From positions 1 to 10,160 of the forward strand of contig CAYGSU010000097.1 in NCBI GenBank assembly GCA_964352715.1: a stretch of 10,160 nt of DNA, given 5' to 3'. The notes under the pieces were generated by a model. It had not been told where the DNA came from. It worked only from the letters and a program-made list of their open reading frames with translations, and made no database searches. The position numbers were made by a program, and so were the translations under genes. Shown here piece by piece: positions 1-6,028 of the stretch (positions are counted from its first letter, which is position 1; each line of letters starts with the position of its first letter). This DNA comes from JAVKBW01 sp964352715 (GTDB lineage: Bacteria; Pseudomonadota; Alphaproteobacteria; UBA8366; Aestuariispiraceae).

Positions 1-20
1 ATTGTTTCCTCCTGAATATC
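1..20 (-). promoter_or_regulatory. Ribosome binding site of a gene just outside the window
   Basis: Read on the minus strand, this edge holds AGGAGG (positions 13 to 8) followed by seven A/T-rich bases that reach the window boundary. This is a near-perfect Shine-Dalgarno sequence at the right distance for a start codon immediately beyond position 1. It lies after the tkt stop codon and on the same strand, so tkt is probably followed closely by another gene. In related bacteria the gene after tkt is often gap (glyceraldehyde-3-phosphate dehydrogenase), but nothing in the window shows which gene it is. Confidence 0.6.
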
Positions 21-29
21 AATCTGAAT

Positions 30-2036
30 CTATTTGGATTTGCGCGGCTTCGCTGCGCGCACCGCTGCCGTTGCCTGTTTTACCACGGCATCGGCCGTAA
101 TACCGAAATGTTTGTACAGATCGTCGATGGGGCCGGATGCGCCGAACCCGGTCATGCCGACGAACCGGCCGGACGGGCCGATGATGTGATCCCAGCTTTG
201 CTGCACTGCGGCCTCGATGGCGACGCGCGGCGTATCGCCCAGCACCTTGTTGCGGTAGCCCGGCGTCTGCTGATCGAACAGGTCGAGACAGGGCATCGAC
301 ACCACGGCCGCGCCGATTTTCTTTTTCGCCAGGGCGGCTTGAGCATCAAGGGCAATCTCGACTTCCGACCCGGTTGCGATCAGCGTGACATCGCGTTTGC
401 CGGTCGGTGTATCGGAAAGGACATAGCCGCCTTTGGCTGACTGGTTGCGGGCCGAATGCCGGGTCCGAACCGTCGGCAGACCCTGGCGCGTCAATGCGAT
501 GACCGACGGGCCGTCGGTGCGGCCAACCGCCAGTTCCCAGGCTTCCGCCGTCTCGACAATGTCGCAGGGACGGAAGACCGTCAGGTTGGGGATCGCCCGC
601 AGGGCCGCAAGCTGTTCAACCGGCTGGTGCGTCGGCCCGTCTTCGCCGAGCCCGATGCTGTCATGGGTCATGACATAGATCACCCGCTGGTTCATCAGCG
701 CCGACAGGCGGATCGATGGCCGGCAGTAATCGGTGAAGATCAGGAACGTGCCGCCATAGGGAACGACCCCGCCATGCAGCGCCATGCCGTTCATGGCCGC
801 GGCCATGCCGTGTTCGCGAACGCCGTAATAGATGTAGCGGCCGCCCGGATTGTCCCTGTTCATCACGCCAAGCTGCGAGGTCTTTGTGTTGTTGGACCCG
901 GTCAGATCCGCCGATCCGCCGACAAGTTCCGGCACGGCGGTGTTCAGCACTTCAAGAACCTTCTGCGAGGCCGCGCGGGTCGCGACCTTTGGTGCGTCCT
1001 TCGACATCTGCTTCTTGAAGCCGGTGATCGCGTCCTGCCAGTTTTTCGGCAAGTCGCCTGACATCGCGCGTTTGAAATCGGCTCGTGCATCCGGCTTCAG
1101 CTTGGCGAGACGCTTTTCCCACGCCTTGCGACCTGTGGCGCCACGCGCGCCGGCCTTGCGCCACGCGGCGAGGATCGGTTTCGGCACGGTGAAGGGCTTG
1201 TGCGGCCAGCCGAGCTTTTCACGTGCGCCGGCGATTTCATCCGGGCCGAGCGGTGCGCCATGGGTTGCCGACGTGCCGGCCTTGGTCGGTGCGCCGAACC
1301 CGATCACCGTCTTGCAGGCGATCATCGTCGGGCGGTCGTTGCTTTTCGCTGCAGCGATTGCTTTTTCGATGGCGGCAGGATCATGACCGTCGACCTTGTC
1401 GGTAGCCCATCCGCAAGCCTTGAAGCGGGCGATCTGGTCGTCGGAAACGGTCAGGTCGGTTGGCCCGTCGATGGAAATGGAATTGTCGTCGAACAGCACG
1501 ATCAGCTTGCTGAGGCGAAGATGCCCGGCCATCGAAATGGCTTCGTGGCTGATGCCTTCCATCAGGCAGCCGTCACCGGCGATAACATAGGTGTAGTGAT
1601 CGACGAGCGATTTGCCGAACCGGGCGGCCAGGTGGCTTTCGGCGATCGCCATGCCGACGGCGTTGGCGATGCCCTGGCCGAGCGGCCCGGTGGTTGTTTC
1701 GATGCCCTTGGCGTGGCCGTATTCCGGATGGCCGGCGGTTTTCGATCCCAGCTGGCGGAAGTTTTTCAACTGCGCCATCGACATGTCCTTGTAGCCGGTC
1801 AGATGCAACAGCGAATACAGCAGCATCGACCCGTGACCGGCGCTCAGCACGAAGCGATCGCGATCAGGCCAGTTCGGGGCGGCGGCATCGAAGGACAGAA
1901 ATTTCGTAAACAGAACGGTCGCCACATCTGCCATTCCCATCGGCATTCCAGGGTGGCCTGAATTGGCCTGTTGCACAGCATCCATGGATAGCGCGCGAAT
2001 GGCGTTGGCGAGATCGTTGTGGTTGGCTTGAGACAT
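30..2036 (-). CDS. tkt: Transketolase
   Basis: Thiamine-diphosphate enzyme of the non-oxidative pentose phosphate (and Calvin) pathway. It moves two-carbon ketol units from ketose to aldose phosphates in the cytoplasm. At 668 residues the protein is full length for the family. Visible landmarks include SGHPG (H28) and GHGS (H68), and the ThDP/metal motif GDG at 154-156 with its partner N185 in DDNSISIDG. YGVREHG carries the catalytic glutamate E408. THDS (H458) and GLGEDGPTHQ (H470) belong to the pyrimidine domain. Domain order is PP domain (about 1-320), Pyr domain (about 350-520) and C-terminal domain. The start at MSQANHN is preceded by AAGG about ten bases upstream (2047-2050 on the minus strand). 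It is divergent from the zauP-like/zapA genes, and a strong ribosome binding site just after its stop suggests an operon continuing to the left. No frameshift or missing key residue was seen. Confidence 0.97.
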   Translation of the reverse strand: MSQANHNDLANAIRALSMDAVQQANSGHPGMPMGMADVATVLFTKFLSFDAAAPNWPDRDRFVLSAGHGSMLLYSLLHLTGYKDMSMAQLKNFRQLGSKTAGHPEYGHAKGIETTTGPLGQGIANAVGMAIAESHLAARFGKSLVDHYTYVIAGDGCLMEGISHEAISMAGHLRLSKLIVLFDDNSISIDGPTDLTVSDDQIARFKACGWATDKVDGHDPAAIEKAIAAAKSNDRPTMIACKTVIGFGAPTKAGTSATHGAPLGPDEIAGAREKLGWPHKPFTVPKPILAAWRKAGARGATGRKAWEKRLAKLKPDARADFKRAMSGDLPKNWQDAITGFKKQMSKDAPKVATRAASQKVLEVLNTAVPELVGGSADLTGSNNTKTSQLGVMNRDNPGGRYIYYGVREHGMAAAMNGMALHGGVVPYGGTFLIFTDYCRPSIRLSALMNQRVIYVMTHDSIGLGEDGPTHQPVEQLAALRAIPNLTVFRPCDIVETAEAWELAVGRTDGPSVIALTRQGLPTVRTRHSARNQSAKGGYVLSDTPTGKRDVTLIATGSEVEIALDAQAALAKKKIGAAVVSMPCLDLFDQQTPGYRNKVLGDTPRVAIEAAVQQSWDHIIGPSGRFVGMTGFGASGPIDDLYKHFGITADAVVKQATAAVRAAKPRKSK

Positions 2037-2151
2037 TAAACAATTACCTTGAATATCTATCAGATTGGTTTCGTCGCAGCTTTATCCTGCCGGTCAGCCG
2101 AAGCGCAGTGCGGAGAACAGTCTTAAGGACAGAGATAGAAACCGGCGGCGC

Positions 2152-2180
2152 AAAATGCCCAGCCCTTGCGGTAAGGTCAA
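2152..2180 (-). promoter_or_regulatory. Weak candidate promoter for tkt
   Basis: On the minus strand TTGACC (2180-2175) is followed after 17 bases by CATTTT (2157-2152). The -35 box is good, but the -10 box matches the TATAAT consensus at only three of six positions. The leader to the tkt start would be about 110 bases. It is the best candidate I found by eye and should be treated as a guess. Confidence 0.25.
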
Positions 2181-2255
2181 TCCCCGGACCGCGCGCTGTG
2201 CTTCAGTTTTGCAGGTTATTGGCCCCCGTGCCGCCTGTTTACGGATGATCGTGTG

Positions 2256-2284
2256 TTGACCGATGGTATGGCGATTCCTATTTA
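2256..2284 (+). promoter_or_regulatory. Weak candidate promoter for the zauP-like/zapA operon
   Basis: TTGACC (2256-2261) is followed after 17 bases by TATTTA (2279-2284) in the AT-rich half of the divergent region. The -35 box is good and the -10 box is poor. A GANTC site (2273-2277) lies inside the spacer and another (2290-2294) near the expected start of transcription. Transcription from here would give a leader of roughly 90 bases. Confidence 0.3.
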
Positions 2285-2381
2285 TCATGGAATCAGTGCA
2301 GGTTCATGGTTGTTACCTTACCCAGAATCTGAACTTTATTGGTTCCAGTATTACAGCTTTGAATAATCAAGAAAGACGTTA

Positions 2382-2627
2382 ATGAGCAGCCGGGAAAGCG
2401 CTTTTGAACGCCTGAATGCCGCCGTATCGCGGCTCGAATCCGCAATCGAAAAGTCGGCAGACCGGCAGACCGATCCGTCGGAGGCGCAAACCAGGGTCAG
2501 CGAACTGACGGAAGAGCGGGACCGCCTGCAGGTGCAGAATGGCAAGCTCTCCGAAACGCTGGACCGGGTAGAAGATCGATTGAGCCAGGCCATCTTTCGG
2601 CTCGGCCGTGCAATGGAAGACAGCTAG
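2382..2627 (+). CDS. Small coiled-coil protein upstream of zapA (ZauP/DUF4164-like)
   Basis: The protein is 81 residues, acidic and almost entirely heptad-like helix. Leu, Val, Ile and Ala recur at a/d spacing from about residue 5 to 78, and there is no signal peptide or membrane segment. It ends three bases before the zapA start, so the two genes are surely co-transcribed. In Caulobacter a coiled-coil protein encoded directly upstream of zapA (ZauP) works with ZapA to focus the Z-ring. Position and character here fit that role, and the family is often labelled DUF4164. The assignment rests on context and coiled-coil character rather than on a conserved motif. The start is supported by AGAAAG six bases upstream (2370-2375). 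Enterobacterial ZapB is a similar-sized coiled coil, but resemblance to it would only be general. Confidence 0.8.
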   Translation: MSSRESAFERLNAAVSRLESAIEKSADRQTDPSEAQTRVSELTEERDRLQVQNGKLSETLDRVEDRLSQAIFRLGRAMEDS

Positions 2628-2630
2628 AAC

Positions 2631-2981
2631 ATGGGTCAGGTATCCGTTTCCATCAACGGGCGCGACTACTCCATCGCTTGCGATGACGGTCAGGAAGCGC
2701 ATCTCGGCAAGCTCGGCGACTATCTCGACAGCCGGGTCTCCGAATTGTCAGCGACCATGGGGCAGATCGGCGACGCCCGGCTATTGATTATGGCCGGCCT
2801 GCTGGTGTCCGATGAATTGGCGGATGCCTTGGCGGAAAATGCCATGTTGCGCGAGAAGCTGGAGAAACCGGGAAAACAGACCGGTCCGGCCGGAGGTGAT
2901 GATCCGGGTGCGGATGCCGAGGTGATCGAACGGCTGGCCGAGCGAATAGAATCTATTGCTGAAAGGCTGGAGGACGCTTAA
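2631..2981 (+). CDS. zapA: Cell division protein ZapA
   Basis: ZapA binds FtsZ and cross-links its protofilaments at midcell in the cytoplasm. At 116 residues it has the usual size for the family. The N-terminal globular domain (about 1-55) carries the typical strand-helix pattern: VSVSINGRDYSIAC, then a DGQE turn, HLGKLGDYLDSRV, and GQIGDARLLIMAGLL. A long helix follows that would form the tetramer coiled coil. A Gly/Pro/Asp-rich break at about 80-95 interrupts it before a final charged helix at about 96-116. It follows the zauP-like gene by three bases and is followed at once by the 6S RNA. The zapA-6S-ygfA order is also found in Escherichia coli, which supports all three calls. Confidence 0.93.
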   Translation: MGQVSVSINGRDYSIACDDGQEAHLGKLGDYLDSRVSELSATMGQIGDARLLIMAGLLVSDELADALAENAMLREKLEKPGKQTGPAGGDDPGADAEVIERLAERIESIAERLEDA

Positions 2982-2985
2982 GTAT

Positions 2986-3160
2986 CGCTGTGGACGTGTG
3001 CTGCGCGGTTCGATATGCCATTGTTGTCCCGGGGGCTACTCAAAAACCCTAGGGAGCTGTCTCTGTCGGGATCTTGGTCCCGTTATCGCGGCGCCCACCT
3101 GCTTTGCAGGCTCCAGGGGGTACATTACGGCAACCGGCCGAGGTGGCCACGTCCGCTTTG
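2986..3160 (+). ncRNA. ssrS: 6S RNA
   Basis: 6S RNA mimics an open promoter, binds the housekeeping sigma-factor RNA polymerase holoenzyme and damps transcription in stationary phase. The closing stem is visible: 2990-2998 pairs with 3148-3156 over nine base pairs with one G-U. Inside it, CGGTT (3006-3010) can pair with AACCG (3132-3136). A hairpin at 3067-3082 (CGGGA/TCCCG) forms near the apex. A small hairpin at 3098-3110 (CCTGC/GCAGG, loop TTT) lies on the 3' side of the central region, as in many 6S RNAs. The size (about 170 bases) and the position between zapA and ygfA are classical. Ends are approximate. The 3' arm runs into TTTGTTTT (3157-3164), which could help termination. Confidence 0.88.
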
Positions 3161-3222
3161 TTTTCCGCGATGATGCTGAGTATGGCTTGATGCGGGCAGG
3201 TCCAGAAAGTACGAAGCATAGA

Positions 3223-3825
3223 ATGTCTCTGTCGATTGCCGATCAAAAGGCCGCCGCGCGAAAGGCGGCGTCGGGTGCAAGAAAACAGGCCGCCGCGACA
3301 GTCGGCCGCGATGAAGCCTCCGCAAAAATCGCCAGTCTTTTCCTTAAGTCGATATCGGTCGGACCGTCGATGACCGTTTCCGGTTTCCTGCCGATCGGCA
3401 GCGAGATCGATACCAGACCGTTGCTGCAACAGGTGCTCGACCGGGGCGGCGACATCTGTCTGCCGGCAGTGATCCAACGCGACCATCCGCTGCAGTTTCG
3501 CCAGTGGCGTGACGGCGACCTGCTGATCGACGAGGATTTCGGCACGAAAGCCCCGGCGCCGACGGCGAAAGCGGTGCAGCCTGATATTCTGATCGTACCG
3601 TTGCTGGCCTTCGACCGCGCCGGATACCGTCTTGGCTATGGCGGCGGTTTTTATGATCGCAGCCTGGAACAGCTTCGGCGCAACAAGCCGGTGCTGGCTG
3701 TTGGCGTCGCCTTCGCCGGTCAGGAAAGCGGGTCTGTTCCGCGCGACGAAAACGACCAGCCGCTCGATTGGATCATTACAGAACGCGAAGCCTTTCAGCC
3801 GATGCCGGGGGGTAATGCCGCATGA
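3223..3825 (+). CDS. ygfA: 5-formyltetrahydrofolate cyclo-ligase
   Basis: This enzyme converts 5-formyltetrahydrofolate to 5,10-methenyltetrahydrofolate using ATP, which salvages folinic acid in the cytoplasm. The 200-residue product shows the family order. A basic N-terminal helix (DQKAAARKAASGARK) is followed by a PIGSEIDT segment (57-64). The hallmark nucleotide/folate-binding block IVPLLAFDRAGYRLGYGGG then FYDR spans about 124-146. It is followed by VLAVGVAFAGQE and a C-terminal LDWIITE. I chose the ATG at 3223 because it gives the usual family N-terminus. An in-frame ATG at 3190 would add eleven residues, and neither has a strong ribosome binding site. The open frame reaches back into the 6S RNA, which is not coding. 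The stop overlaps the next gene by ATGA. The E. coli counterpart is also called fau. Confidence 0.92.
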   Translation: MSLSIADQKAAARKAASGARKQAAATVGRDEASAKIASLFLKSISVGPSMTVSGFLPIGSEIDTRPLLQQVLDRGGDICLPAVIQRDHPLQFRQWRDGDLLIDEDFGTKAPAPTAKAVQPDILIVPLLAFDRAGYRLGYGGGFYDRSLEQLRRNKPVLAVGVAFAGQESGSVPRDENDQPLDWIITEREAFQPMPGGNAA

Positions 3826-4504
3826 AGGTTCTGTTTCTCGGCGACATCGTCGGGCGGGCGGGGCGCGCTGTCGTCACCGGCAACGTGCCGCGACTGCGCA
3901 AGCAACTGTCGCTGGATTTCGTGATCGCCAATGGTGAGAACGCGGCGCATGGCTTCGGCATCAACCGCAAGATCTGCGATGAACTGTTTGAGGCGGGCGT
4001 CGATGTCATCACGGGCGGCAATCATTCCTGGGATCAGGTCGAGGCGGCGTCGTTCATTGACGAGGAACCGCGCCTGCTGCGACCGGAAAACTTTCAGGGC
4101 CATCATCCGGGACGCGGGCACGGCGTATTCTCAACGGCTTCAGGCCTGCGGGTGCTGGTGGTCAATGTCCTATGCCGGCTGTTCATGGACCTGTATGACA
4201 ATCCGTTTCCGGTGCTCGAACGGCTGGTTGCCGACGCCAACCCGTCCGATGCCGGCTTCGATGCTGTGATCGTCGACGTGCATGGCGAGGCGAGCAGTGA
4301 AAAGACCATCATCGGACATGTACTGGATGGCCGCGCCAGCCTGGTTGTCGGTACGCATACACATGTGCCGACGGCTGACGCCCGCATTCTTGCCGGTGGT
4401 ACGGGGTATCAGACCGACGCCGGCATGTGCGGCGACTACGATTCCGTGATCGGTATGGACAAGACGGCGGCGGTGGGCCGCATGCTGGGTGAGATTCCGC
4501 GGCC
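3822..4504 (+). CDS. ymdB: YmdB-family metallophosphoesterase (3' end lost in gap)
   Basis: This is a member of the TIGR00282/YmdB family, dinuclear-metal phosphodiesterases; the Bacillus YmdB acts on 2',3'-cyclic nucleotides. All metal ligands expected from that family are visible: GD at D8, NGEN at E39/N40, GGNHSWD at N67/H68, DVHGEASSEK at H154, and GTHTHVPTAD at H179/H181. The GMCGDYDSVIGMDK segment before the end is also typical. The start overlaps the ygfA stop (ATGA), implying translational coupling. Only 227 codons precede the Ns, and the family is usually about 265-275 residues, so roughly 40-45 C-terminal residues are missing because of the assembly. The role in this organism is unknown. 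In Bacillus, loss of YmdB affects multicellular behaviour and motility. Confidence 0.93.
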
Positions 4505-4604
4505 NNNNNNNNNNNNNNNNNNNNNNNNNNNNNNNNNNNNNNNNNNNNNNNNNNNNNNNNNNNNNNNNNNNNNNNNNNNNNNNNNNNNNNNNNNNNNNNN
4601 NNNN
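4505..4604. other. Assembly gap of 100 Ns
   Basis: Exactly 100 Ns mark a scaffold gap, and this length is the usual placeholder for unknown size. The gap cuts two convergent genes, ymdB on the plus strand and the Hpt gene on the minus strand. The residues missing from each should need more than 100 bases in total, so the true gap is probably larger. Whatever terminators separate these genes, and any small gene between them, cannot be seen. Confidence 0.98.
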
Positions 4605-4927
4605 AGGGATGCGCCGATGCGGCTGATCAGATCATAGCCGAAACTGCCGCCTTGTCCTTTGAAGTCATGCGCATAGTCGTAGATTTTCTGCAGCCGTTCC
4701 TTCTGCGCATTGCCGGCATCGGCAATCGCCTCTTCGACAAGGCCCGACATCTCATTCAGTTCTTCATCTACGCGGGACGGGTATTCCTGCGCCATTTCGG
4801 CCACGGCGGCGTCAGCCTTTGCGATCAGGTCATCAAGAGATTCGCTGACTTCCGGCGCTTTCGACCGCAGGTCGACCTTCGGCTTGATGATATTGACCTG
4901 CTTCGGTGATGCTTCTTCTGACGACAT
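4605..4927 (-). CDS. Orphan histidine-phosphotransfer (Hpt) domain protein, C-terminus lost in gap
   Basis: The first 107 residues are visible. An unstructured N-terminus (about 1-28) is followed by a long acidic helix and then by AHDFKGQGGSFGY at 86-98. This matches the Hpt phospho-acceptor pattern HxxKGxxxxxG, with H87 as the candidate phosphohistidine, K90 and G91 following, and G97 closing the motif. Hpt proteins relay phosphate between response-regulator receiver domains in multistep phosphorelays. No kinase or response regulator lies in the window, so partners are unknown. The remaining Hpt helices lie in the assembly gap. The start ATG at 4925-4927 has a purine-rich AGGAAGAGG about eleven bases upstream. 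The gene is convergent with ymdB and divergent from yebC. The alternative is a helical protein of similar pattern without phosphotransfer activity, but the intact H-K-G spacing argues against that. Confidence 0.75.
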
Positions 4928-5090
4928 GCGCTAGGACACCTCTTCCTGATAACGAATCTTAACATGCTTGAATCGCAGCACAACAGGTTTGTTTGCCTGC
5001 TATTTTCGACCGCATTCTTGCCACATTGCCCTGATATCCGATCACGGTCGGGTCGCTTTGCGGCCATGCTGTCTGTGATTGAGTGAAAGG

Positions 5091-5105
5091 GTCGAATCGT
5101 TCGAC
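5091..5105. repeat. Perfect 6-bp inverted repeat upstream of yebC (possible operator)
   Basis: GTCGAA, a TCG spacer and TTCGAC form a perfect dyad of 15 bases about 140 bases upstream of the yebC start. The size suits a dimeric DNA-binding regulator, and the left arm and spacer also contain a GANTC site (5094-5098). No bound protein can be named from sequence. A chance palindrome of this length in 10 kb is possible. Confidence 0.4.
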
Positions 5106-5136
5106 GATACGGGCATACTAGTGGAGATACGACCAC

Positions 5137-5198
5137 AGCGCTTCGGTTTGCCGGCCGAACGGCGCAGGGTTGCTATCGACAAATCGGGTTGAAGCGCT
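5137..5198. repeat. 8-bp inverted repeat flanking 46 bases in the yebC leader region
   Basis: AGCGCTTC (5137-5144) and GAAGCGCT (5191-5198) are perfect reverse complements. Because AGCGCT is itself palindromic, they could be two copies of one protein-binding site in opposite orientation, or the stem of a large hairpin. The 3' arm is followed by A-rich rather than T-rich sequence, so it is not an intrinsic terminator for plus-strand transcription. Confidence 0.4.
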
Positions 5199-5242
5199 AA
5201 AAACCACGCTACCGATTATCCGTATTTGTCAGGGGAAGTTTA

Positions 5243-5998
5243 ATGGCGGGCCATTCCAAATTCAAAAACATCATGCATCGCAAGGGCGCTCAGGATAAGA
5301 AGCGCGCCTCGCTGTTTGCGAAACTAGCCAAGGAAATCACGGTTGCCTCGAAAATGGGCGGCGGCGACCCTGCGGGAAATCCGCGCCTTCGCGCTGCGCT
5401 GGTAACGGCGCGCGCCAACCGGTTGCCGAAAGACAATATCGAGCGCGCGATCCAAAAGGGTGTCGGCGGCGGAGAGGGCACCGACTATGAGGAAATCCGC
5501 TACGAGGGTTACGGCCCGGCCGGTGTCGCGGTTATCGTCGATGTGCTGACCGATAACCGCAACCGCTCGGCGTCGGACGTACGGCAGATTTTCAGCAAGG
5601 TCGGCGGCAATCTCGGTGAAACCGGCTCTGTCGCTTTTATGTTCGATCAAGTCGGCGAAGTTCTGTATCCGGCTGATACGGCCGATGGCGAGGCAATGTT
5701 CGAGGCGGCGCTGGAAGCCGGCGCCGATGATGTCAGCAGCAGCGAAGACGGCCATGAAATCATCTGTGCTGCTGATGCCCTGAACGAGGTCGCGGTCAGT
5801 CTTGAAGCCGAGTTCGGCGAACCGGAATCGGCGAAGTTGATCTGGAAGCCGAAGAATCTTGTCGAGATCGACTACGACTCGGCCTCCGGTGTGCTGAAGC
5901 TGATGGACATGCTTGATGATAACGACGATGTCCAGAACACCTATGCCAATTTCGACATCGCCGAAGATGTCATGGAGAAACTGTCAGCAGATGGGTAA
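5243..5998 (+). CDS. yebC: YebC/PmpR (TACO1) family protein
   Basis: Members of this family were long annotated as transcriptional regulators (PmpR, and YebC near ruvC). Recent work on family members and on human mitochondrial TACO1 points to a role in translation through difficult stretches such as consecutive prolines. The 251-residue length is normal. The N-terminal helical domain begins MAGHSKFKNIMHRK and continues with QDKKRASLFAKLAKEI. Family blocks ARANRLPKDNIERAI and YEGYGPAGVAVIVDVLTDNR are present, then VGGNLGETGSVAFMF. F7 replaces the Trp seen in enterobacteria, as is common in alphaproteobacteria. The start is supported by AGGGG at 5231-5235. ruvC follows after 30 bases, the same yebC-ruvC linkage seen in many proteobacteria. 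It is a cytoplasmic protein with no membrane segment. Confidence 0.96.
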   Translation: MAGHSKFKNIMHRKGAQDKKRASLFAKLAKEITVASKMGGGDPAGNPRLRAALVTARANRLPKDNIERAIQKGVGGGEGTDYEEIRYEGYGPAGVAVIVDVLTDNRNRSASDVRQIFSKVGGNLGETGSVAFMFDQVGEVLYPADTADGEAMFEAALEAGADDVSSSEDGHEIICAADALNEVAVSLEAEFGEPESAKLIWKPKNLVEIDYDSASGVLKLMDMLDDNDDVQNTYANFDIAEDVMEKLSADG

Positions 5999-6028
5999 CC
6001 GGTTTCAATATCGCAAAGGAACGGTTGC

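Larger units (their letters stand above)
2037..2381. other. Divergent intergenic region between tkt and the zauP-like gene
   Basis: These 345 bases separate two divergent genes and must hold both promoters. No convincing gene is present: short open frames here lack a good start or family resemblance. The half nearer tkt is GC-rich. The half nearer 2382 is AT-rich and contains three GANTC motifs at 2273-2277, 2290-2294 and 2325-2329. Weak sigma-70-like candidates exist on both strands and are listed separately. I see no riboswitch-like or strong hairpin structure and no intrinsic terminator. Confidence 0.7.
4928..5242. other. Divergent intergenic region between the Hpt gene and yebC
   Basis: These 315 bases hold no convincing gene. 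They must contain the promoters of the minus-strand Hpt gene and of the yebC-ruv-tol run. Two GANTC sites (4954-4958 and 4970-4974) lie just upstream of the Hpt start. Two inverted repeats are listed separately (5091-5105 and 5137-5198). A weak promoter-like pair for yebC is TTGAAG (5189-5194) with GATTAT (5214-5219), but the 19-base spacer is long. I found no tRNA, riboswitch pattern or intrinsic terminator. Confidence 0.65.

Noticed and set aside
456..1961. Long plus-strand open frames opposite tkt (for example 456-1061 and 1200-1961)
   Set aside because: They are shadows of the complete, motif-rich transketolase on the other strand and show no recognisable family features.
2956..3222. N-terminal extension of ygfA back to 2956
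   Set aside because: It reads through the 6S RNA and the zapA 3' end. The homologous protein starts at about 3223, or at 3190 at most.
4436..4604. Extension of the Hpt gene through the Ns to 4436
   Set aside because: The sequence on the far side is antisense to ymdB, and the frame across an unknown-length gap has no meaning.
4505..4637. Extension of the YmdB reading frame through the Ns to 4637
   Set aside because: The frame crosses an assembly gap of unknown size and ends in bases that are the antisense strand of the Hpt gene.
4928..5000. General-stress (EcfG-type GGAAC-N17-CGTT) promoter for the Hpt gene
   Set aside because: A CGTT is present on the minus strand, but no GGAAC occurs at the required distance.
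5137..5205. Intrinsic terminator formed by the 8-bp inverted repeat before yebC
   Set aside because: The loop is 46 bases long and the 3' arm is followed by an A run instead of a T run.
4928..6028. LexA/SOS box controlling yebC-ruvCAB
   Set aside because: I searched by eye for GTTC-N7-GTTC and its complement in the intergenic spaces and found none.
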